9,941 bases of DNA from Thermoprotei archaeon (GTDB lineage Archaea > Thermoproteota > Thermoprotei_A > Sulfolobales > Fervidicoccaceae), in the NCBI GenBank assembly GCA_022759165.1, contig JAEMPT010000078.1, forward strand, positions 1 through 9,941, given 5' to 3'. Each line of letters begins with the position of its first letter. The stretch's first letter is position 1. Positions 6,704 through 9,941 of this stretch are shown piece after piece. The notes under the pieces are model-generated. The model had not been told where the DNA came from and did no database searches. It was given only the letters and a program-made list of their open reading frames with translations. The translations under genes were made by a program, and so were the position numbers.

Positions 6704-6736
6704 AGCTAAGTTTTTATAGCGGAATAGCAGTTAGCT
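6704..6736. repeat. Inverted repeat AGCTAA/TTAGCT
   Basis: AGCTAA (6704-6709) and TTAGCT (6731-6736) are perfect 6-bp inverted repeats with a 21-nt loop. GG and CC outside them can extend the stem past one bulged A. A TATA-like CTTATATC (about 6693-6700, plus) lies just upstream. This could be a small RNA or a 3'-end structure; nothing identifies it further. Confidence 0.3.
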
Positions 6737-6790
6737 CCTTTTCTGTCATAAAGGACAAGGTTTTTGTGTAAAAGTGACTGAAAATAAGTC

Positions 6791-7165
6791 TCATCGATCG
6801 ATCAGTTGAGGATGAAATATTTGTTTTTCCTTGTCCACTTTTTCTTCTATTTCTTCTATGGCAAACTCTAAATTCGATGTTTTTTCTTCGAGCGCCTTTA
6901 TCATTGATGCATTGATTTTACTTTGACGTTCAATTTGCTTCTTAATCTCCTCTACAGCGGTTTCCAGCTTAACCATTTTCTGTGTTAGCTCATCTATTTT
7001 TTCCACATCTATCGACCCAGAGGAAAGGCTACCGTTCTTAGCTAATCTTACTCCGTTCTTAACGAGTATTTTTATAAGGTCAGTAACCTGGATTCCATAT
7101 GCTTCGGCAACTTCTCTTAGCTCGTCGTATAATCTATCTGGAATAGAAAGATGGACTGTTGGCAT
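6791..7165 (-). CDS. Ribbon-helix-helix protein with coiled-coil tail
   Basis: 124 aa. Residues 1-43 look like a ribbon-helix-helix DNA-binding unit: a short beta strand VHLSIPD (4-10), helix A (11-24) and helix B VTDLIKILVKNGVRLAK (27-43). A Gly/Ser-rich linker (44-51) leads to a long charged helix (about 53-115) with hydrophobic residues at heptad-like spacing, probably a coiled coil. RHH proteins bind DNA as dimers through the paired strand, so the tail likely drives dimerisation or contact with a partner. No catalytic residues are visible. The ATG at 7165 has AAAGGGA upstream and a TATA-like AATATATC at 7193-7200. It diverges from a second RHH gene with 149 bp between them. Target and effector are unknown; a chromatin-associated role is also possible. 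Confidence 0.8.
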   Translation of the reverse strand: MPTVHLSIPDRLYDELREVAEAYGIQVTDLIKILVKNGVRLAKNGSLSSGSIDVEKIDELTQKMVKLETAVEEIKKQIERQSKINASMIKALEEKTSNLEFAIEEIEEKVDKEKQIFHPQLIDR

Positions 7166-7192
7166 TAGTCTTTCCCTTTCAAGAAAAATACT

Positions 7193-7200
7193 GATATATT
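7193..7200 (-). promoter_or_regulatory. TATA box of the coiled-coil RHH gene
   Basis: AATATATC on the minus strand is centred about 31 nt upstream of ATG 7165, implying a leader of only a few bases. The adjacent interrupted palindrome CTATT-T-AATAG (7202-7212) sits directly upstream of the box and could be an operator for one of the two RHH proteins. Confidence 0.45.
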
Positions 7201-7247
7201 ACTATTTAATAGATACTCTTTTAGTCTTTTTATTTAAAGAATAAGAT

Positions 7248-7256
7248 GGTAATACC
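7248..7256. promoter_or_regulatory. Candidate operator GGTA-A-TACC between the divergent RHH genes
   Basis: A 4-bp inverted repeat around a single central base, about midway between the two promoters. Such short symmetric sites are the usual targets of RHH dimers, but this one is too short to be significant alone. Confidence 0.25.
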
Positions 7257-7285
7257 GCGACCGAGATACTAATAATAAAAAAATG

Positions 7286-7292
7286 CATATAT
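7286..7292 (+). promoter_or_regulatory. TATA box of the small RHH gene
   Basis: CATATAT is centred 26 nt upstream of ATG 7315, the classic distance for a leaderless archaeal transcript beginning at the start codon. Confidence 0.5.
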
Positions 7293-7314
7293 CTTGTTGT
7301 AAAGGGTATGGCAA

Positions 7315-7503
7315 ATGAGGCTGAAGATTATTACCTTTAAAATAGATGAGGAGCTTTTAGAAAGGATAGATCTCCTTGCTCAAGAAACAGGAACAAATCG
7401 CAGCGACATCATAAGGAAAGCGATAATACTATATATAAACAAAATGGAAAAAGAATCTTCGATAAAGAAGCCGAGGATAAAAATAATTAAGGATAATGAA
7501 TGA
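7315..7503 (+). CDS. Small CopG-family ribbon-helix-helix regulator
   Basis: 62 aa, a minimal RHH protein. The strand LKIITFKID (3-11) is followed by helix A EELLERIDLLAQETG (12-26) and the family signature TNRSDIIRKAIILYI (27-41), whose N-R-S-D-I-I-R turn and helix are characteristic of CopG/Arc-type repressors. The remaining lysine-rich tail is probably disordered. Such proteins bind short palindromic operators as dimers or tetramers, and many control their own promoter or act as antitoxins. No toxin gene is adjacent: the next gene downstream is convergent and encodes an MBL-fold enzyme, so a toxin-antitoxin role is unsupported. The ATG at 7315 fits a leaderless start from the TATA box at 7286-7292. 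The stop codon is 10 bp from that of the convergent gene. Confidence 0.85.
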   Translation: MRLKIITFKIDEELLERIDLLAQETGTNRSDIIRKAIILYINKMEKESSIKKPRIKIIKDNE

Positions 7504-7513
7504 GTTCTGGGAG

Positions 7514-8194
7514 TTATCGATCCATACCTTTAAAAACTAGTACTTTCATCTCCTTTTCGCCGCTTTTTCCGTCGCAGAGCGAGAATGGTTGCTCAGTCGT
7601 TATAACTTCAGCCTTCACAAATTTTAAGAAGTCGCTTAGCGGTGATATAGGTAAATTCATCCCCTTTCTCCAGTAATGCATTGGCACAAGATACCTAGGA
7701 TTGACCCTAGAGCCAAGTTCCCACGCTTCCATCGGACCTATGGTATAGTATCCCCCAACCGGGATATATAGCATATCTATCCTTTCTTTTCCAATCCATT
7801 CGAAAAAGTCTTCCGCAGGCAATGCTCCGACATCTCCCATGTGAAGGAGACGATATCCTTCTATTTCTATTAAATATGCTGCTACAAACCCCCTTTTCTT
7901 CCCTTTCTCTGGGTCGTGAGGGAGTTTCTTCCCCTTGATTTTGATTTTCTCCCCGTTAATTTCGAGCTCTTTCTCTCCTTCAAAAGTACTAATTACAACT
8001 GAATTCGGCTTACTGACGTATTCTTTAGCATTATGGTCAAAATGCTCGTGTGTTATAAGTATGAGGTCACCCTTAGCTTCTATTGGCTTTAGCCCTATAC
8101 TATATCCATCATGAGGATCAATCAATATAGAATTTTTTTCAGTGGTTATTTGGAATGCCGCATGACCATGATAGAATATTTTCAAACAAACCAC
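7514..8194 (-). CDS. Metallo-beta-lactamase-fold hydrolase (UlaG/UPF0173-like)
   Basis: Predicted metal-dependent hydrolase, probably cytoplasmic; substrate unknown. Numbering from GTG 8194 gives 226 aa, the common length for the small single-domain COG2220-type proteins. Metal-site parts are all visible: FYHGHAAF (7-14), LIDPHDG (24-30), the signature THEHFDH (48-54) with H49, H51, D53 and H54, LPHD (91-94), LHMGDVG (117-123) and VPMHYW (170-175). The frame is open to TTG 8245, but GTG 8194 has a strong Shine-Dalgarno match GAGGTG (8201-8206) 6 nt upstream and places the first strand (LKIFYHGH) where the family starts. TTG at 8185 is a second option. It lies 60 bp downstream of thiDN on the same strand, so it may be co-transcribed, although T-runs in the gap could separate them. 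A thiamine role is not implied. Confidence 0.85.
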   Translation of the reverse strand: MVCLKIFYHGHAAFQITTEKNSILIDPHDGYSIGLKPIEAKGDLILITHEHFDHNAKEYVSKPNSVVISTFEGEKELEINGEKIKIKGKKLPHDPEKGKKRGFVAAYLIEIEGYRLLHMGDVGALPAEDFFEWIGKERIDMLYIPVGGYYTIGPMEAWELGSRVNPRYLVPMHYWRKGMNLPISPLSDFLKFVKAEVITTEQPFSLCDGKSGEKEMKVLVFKGMDR

Positions 8195-8200
8195 TCTTAA

Positions 8201-8206
8201 CACCTC
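8201..8206 (-). promoter_or_regulatory. Shine-Dalgarno site that sets the MBL-fold gene start
   Basis: GAGGTG on the minus strand matches six consecutive bases of the archaeal anti-Shine-Dalgarno and lies 6 nt before GTG 8194. It argues against the longer frame from TTG 8245 and against a leaderless start at TTG 8185. Confidence 0.6.
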
Positions 8207-8254
8207 AATATATTTATTAAAAAGCCAGGTAAAAAAGTTCTCCAATATGATGCT

Positions 8255-9634
8255 TTACGACGATAGAGCCTTTGATATCTTCATGACCTTGCTGACCACT
8301 TCGGTGGGTGTTGTACCAAATATGAAGGCTAAAGGCTCTTTTCCAAAACCTCCTCTATCTATTACGACATCTGGTATACTTCCGCCTGCTCTTTTTACAG
8401 CTGTTTCAATACCCCATGGTGTTGTTGCCCCTTCAGTACCTTTTACATCTGGAGGTTCCTCAGACCTATCAAAATAAGATGATATCATCCCCGTTTTTTC
8501 TATAGCTTTTTCCAGCCCTTCAATGTATAGAATATTCATCCCTGATCTTTTACTCGAGTCAAATTTCATTATTGTAAGGACAGCCTTAGCCATGTGCTTC
8601 GATGCTCCAAATGAGGGTGGATAAGGCGCAACGAGTTTTTCCCCTACCATGACGATTCTCCCTGGAAATCCCGCAACATCTTCAGGGCCTTTGGCGTACC
8701 AATACGGTAAGCTCATCACAAGGTTTATCCCCACTTCTGGGTATATCTCAGAAAATAATTCGCTATTTTCAGTCAGAATTTTGATGCCTTCATTTAGCTG
8801 CGTCAGAACTTTATATCTTTCTGCTGGGATCTCGAGCCATGAAGCGGAATTCACAGGACAGTGACCCCTTCCTATCTTTAGTCCATTTGCTATGGAGTGA
8901 GATATGAACTCCTTCGCCCTTCTTATAGATGTTAATACATCATTCCCCCAAGCAAGGTTAGATGCTATTGCAGCGCTAAATGAGCAGCCAGTCCCATGCG
9001 TACACCCATCCTCAATCCACGGACCAGTGAATATATGAAACTCACCGTTGAAGAAAACAACATCTGAGGCTTTATTAGATTCGATATGCCCACCTTTTAC
9101 GACCACTGCCTTTGGCGAATATTCCCTATGTATGATTAGAGCAGCTTTCTTCGCATCTTCTAAAGTTCTTATTCCTATGCCAGATAGAACCTCTGCTTCC
9201 ATCCTGTTCGGAGTCACTATATCGGCCCTGGGGAAAATTTTTTTCTTGAGCGCGTCTACAGCGTCTTCCTTTAATAGCCTTGCACCGTTCTTTGCTACCA
9301 TAACGGGATCCACAACTAAAGGAAAGTCGTATTTGTTAAGTACAGATGATATCGAATTTATAATCTCGTGTGTGCTGAGCATCCCTGTCTTTGCTGCATC
9401 TACACCTATGTCATCTACCACGGCCTCTATTTGTCTTGCAACCATTTCAGGAGGTATGTCAAATATCTCCCTAACTTCCATGGTATTTTGCGCTGTGATA
9501 CTTGTTATTGCGCTCATTCCATATACGCCGTGTACAAGAAATGTTTTCAAGTCAGCCTGAATTCCTGCTCCCCCACCAGAGTCGCTCCCTGCTATTGTTA
9601 AAGCTCTCGGAGGATGACGCTTGTTCCAATACAT
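8255..9634 (-). CDS. thiDN: Bifunctional HMP/HMP-P kinase - thiamine-phosphate synthase (ThiD-ThiN fusion)
   Basis: Makes HMP-PP from hydroxymethylpyrimidine and couples it with thiazole phosphate to give thiamine phosphate, in the cytoplasm. 459 aa from ATG 9634. The ThiD part (about 8-270) has AGSDSGGGAGIQAD (15-28), the helix after TSITAQNT (44-51), VVDPVMVAKNG (107-117), TPNRMEAE (141-148), VVKGGH (178-183) and HGTGCSFSAA (213-222) with catalytic C217. The ThiN part (about 285-455) has PEVGINLVMSLP (299-310), DVAGFPGRIV (319-328), SSYFDRSEEP (385-394), TEGATTPWG (400-408) and VVIDRGGFGKEP (423-434). ThiN replaces ThiE in many archaea. The frame is open to 9748, but the ATG at 9634 has GGTGATC (9637-9643) just upstream and starts the ThiD domain at the normal place. 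A symmetric element over its promoter suggests regulation. The MBL-fold gene follows. Confidence 0.95.
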   Translation of the reverse strand: MYWNKRHPPRALTIAGSDSGGGAGIQADLKTFLVHGVYGMSAITSITAQNTMEVREIFDIPPEMVARQIEAVVDDIGVDAAKTGMLSTHEIINSISSVLNKYDFPLVVDPVMVAKNGARLLKEDAVDALKKKIFPRADIVTPNRMEAEVLSGIGIRTLEDAKKAALIIHREYSPKAVVVKGGHIESNKASDVVFFNGEFHIFTGPWIEDGCTHGTGCSFSAAIASNLAWGNDVLTSIRRAKEFISHSIANGLKIGRGHCPVNSASWLEIPAERYKVLTQLNEGIKILTENSELFSEIYPEVGINLVMSLPYWYAKGPEDVAGFPGRIVMVGEKLVAPYPPSFGASKHMAKAVLTIMKFDSSKRSGMNILYIEGLEKAIEKTGMISSYFDRSEEPPDVKGTEGATTPWGIETAVKRAGGSIPDVVIDRGGFGKEPLAFIFGTTPTEVVSKVMKISKALSS

Positions 9635-9636
9635 TA

Positions 9637-9643
9637 GATCACC
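9637..9643 (-). promoter_or_regulatory. Shine-Dalgarno site that sets the thiDN start
   Basis: GGTGATC on the minus strand is a seven-base match to the complement of the 16S 3' end. Its GGTG core lies 5 nt from ATG 9634. This supports a 459-residue protein rather than the longer open frame, whose extra 38 residues have no ThiD-like content. Confidence 0.6.
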
Positions 9644-9652
9644 TATTACCAA

Positions 9653-9675
9653 TTTTTTATCGCGTTGATAAAAAA
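9653..9675 (-). promoter_or_regulatory. 9-bp inverted repeat overlapping the thiDN promoter
   Basis: TTTTTTATC (9653-9661) and GATAAAAAA (9667-9675) form a perfect 9-bp inverted repeat around five central bases. The distal arm also serves as a plausible TATA element on the minus strand, with transcription expected around 9648, so a protein bound here would cover the promoter. Archaeal thiamine genes are known to be controlled by ThiR, an HTH-ThiN repressor; linking this site to ThiR is inference. Confidence 0.4.
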
Positions 9676-9773
9676 ATTTTCGCATAAAAATAAATTCGAT
9701 AATCTCATTTTTCAAGACGTGAACGTTAAGTGTTAGTAAAGTAATCATATCTTTTCACAAAGTTAGGTTAGAT

Positions 9774-9941
9774 TTAAGGCAGTTTTGATTGCCTTGACTC
9801 CTTACAAGTGAGTTGCCCGTCCTGAAGGACGAGGCTTCCAGCGTTCAGCTGGGGCTTTTCGCCTCCAGCCTCATTTGCTGGTTCGGGGGGCTCACCTTTC
9901 CTCCATCCCGCAGAGCTCATTGCCCTGCGGGCTATGCTTAT
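9774..9941 (-). CDS. tnpB: TnpB (IS200/IS605-type RNA-guided nuclease), C-terminal end, runs off right edge
   Basis: The frame is open on the minus strand from the right edge to TAA at 9774-9776, giving 55 residues. The first residues ISIARRAM match the family's NA..NI.RRA helix that follows the last catalytic aspartate, which would lie just beyond the edge. The Pro/Glu/Gly-rich tail KGEPPEPANEAGGEKP and then LNAGSLVLQDG is typical of archaeal TnpB C termini. GC is about 60% over 9811-9941 by hand count, clearly above the flanking DNA. The final residues QLTCKESRQSKLP lie past the terminal hairpin (9816-9833) and may be read-through into host DNA if the element ends near 9800-9812. Whether the complete gene is intact, and whether a tnpA transposase accompanies it, cannot be seen. 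Confidence 0.72.
   Translation of the reverse strand: MSIARRAMSSAGWRKGEPPEPANEAGGEKPQLNAGSLVLQDGQLTCKESRQSKLP
9800..9941 (-). ncRNA. Candidate omega-RNA (reRNA) scaffold at the tnpB 3' end
   Basis: Four stem-loops can be drawn within about 120 nt: CCCGCAG/CTGCGGG (9907-9913 with 9925-9931, 7 bp), CCAGC/GCTGG (9865-9869 with 9877-9881), CCAGC/GCTGG (9838-9842 with 9848-9852), and the 7-bp CCCGTCC/GGACGAG (9816-9822 with 9827-9833), which on the minus strand closes with one U-G pair around UUCA. TnpB guide RNAs are known to come from the 3' end of the gene and the element's right end, overlapping the coding sequence. Both boundaries and the guide are unverified. Confidence 0.42.

Larger units (their letters stand above)
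6495..6790. other. 296-bp intergenic region with palindrome and hairpins
   Basis: AT-rich DNA between the minus-strand RHH gene and the minus-strand aminotransferase gene. It contains the aminotransferase promoter (6511-6520), a perfect 14-bp palindrome (6570-6583), a 6-bp hairpin CATCAA/TTGATG (6630-6646), a wider inverted repeat AGCTAA/TTAGCT (6704-6736), and T-rich minus-strand DNA just past the RHH stop. I see no protein gene of credible length and no tRNA. Confidence 0.6.

Noticed and set aside
6793..6802. Palindrome ATCGATCGAT at the end of the coiled-coil RHH gene
   Set aside because: It is explained by the Ile-Asp-Arg codons and stop of the coding sequence; it is short, simple, and not near a promoter.
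7315..7503. Antitoxin of a toxin-antitoxin pair
   Set aside because: No RelE-, PIN- or HEPN-like toxin gene is adjacent. The next gene is convergent and encodes an MBL-fold hydrolase.
8195..8245. N-terminal extension of the MBL-fold protein from TTG 8245
   Set aside because: The extra residues precede the normal first strand of the fold, and the GAGGTG site points to GTG 8194.
9048..9560. 170-codon plus-strand frame opposite thiDN
   Set aside because: It is the complement of conserved ThiD sequence. The Ser/Thr-rich composition is a typical antisense artefact.
9635..9748. N-terminal extension of ThiD-ThiN by 38 residues
   Set aside because: The extension has no ThiD-like sequence, covers the promoter and palindrome, and is bypassed by the strong GGTGATC site before ATG 9634.
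9635..9773. TPP riboswitch upstream of thiDN
   Set aside because: The leader is probably under 20 nt, and I see no conserved THI-box core on the minus strand.
1..9941. CRISPR array, tRNA or rRNA
   Set aside because: No regularly spaced direct repeats of 24 nt or more, no cloverleaf-like GC-rich segments and no rRNA-like sequence were seen in the gaps.

Overview
The window looks like chromosomal DNA of a thermophilic archaeon, most likely a member of the Thermoproteota (crenarchaeal side). The evidence is an archaeal-type PheS with an N-terminal winged-helix arm, a short archaeal PheT of about 550 residues, a ThiD-ThiN fusion in place of ThiE, a free-standing AlaX, ribbon-helix-helix regulators, and TATA boxes placed about 22-28 bp upstream of start codons (leaderless-type promoters). 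Shine-Dalgarno matches are of the GGTGATC/GAGGTG type. I cannot name the order or species.

Layout. Positions 1-57 (minus) hold a fragment of a TnpB (IS200/IS605-type) protein that runs off the left edge. Positions 58-277 carry no gene but contain inverted repeats and a T-tract that is a candidate terminator for the next unit. Positions 278-4221 (minus) form a tight operon pheS-pheT-alaX: both subunits of phenylalanyl-tRNA synthetase followed by a trans-editing factor that clears mischarged tRNA(Ala). Diverging from it is a Gfo/Idh/MocA-type sugar oxidoreductase (4323-5264, plus). Its stop codon abuts the stop codon of a convergent class V (alanine-glyoxylate-type) aminotransferase (5265-6494, minus).

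A 296-bp gap (6495-6790) with a perfect 14-bp palindrome around a TATA core and several hairpins separates this from two divergent ribbon-helix-helix genes. One has a long coiled-coil tail (6791-7165, minus) and the other is a minimal 62-residue CopG-like protein (7315-7503, plus). A metallo-beta-lactamase-fold hydrolase (7514-8194, minus) lies downstream of thiDN (8255-9634, minus), which makes thiamine phosphate. A 9-bp inverted repeat lies over the thiDN promoter. The right edge (9774-9941, minus) is the C-terminal end of another tnpB, whose GC-rich 3' end is packed with hairpins and resembles the omega-RNA (reRNA) region of such elements.

The genes serve translation fidelity, sugar and amino-acid metabolism and cofactor synthesis. 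The accessory signals are the two TnpB remnants at the window edges, the paired RHH regulators, and several palindromes in intergenic DNA. I found no CRISPR array, tRNA or rRNA, and nothing I can defend as a wholly new system.
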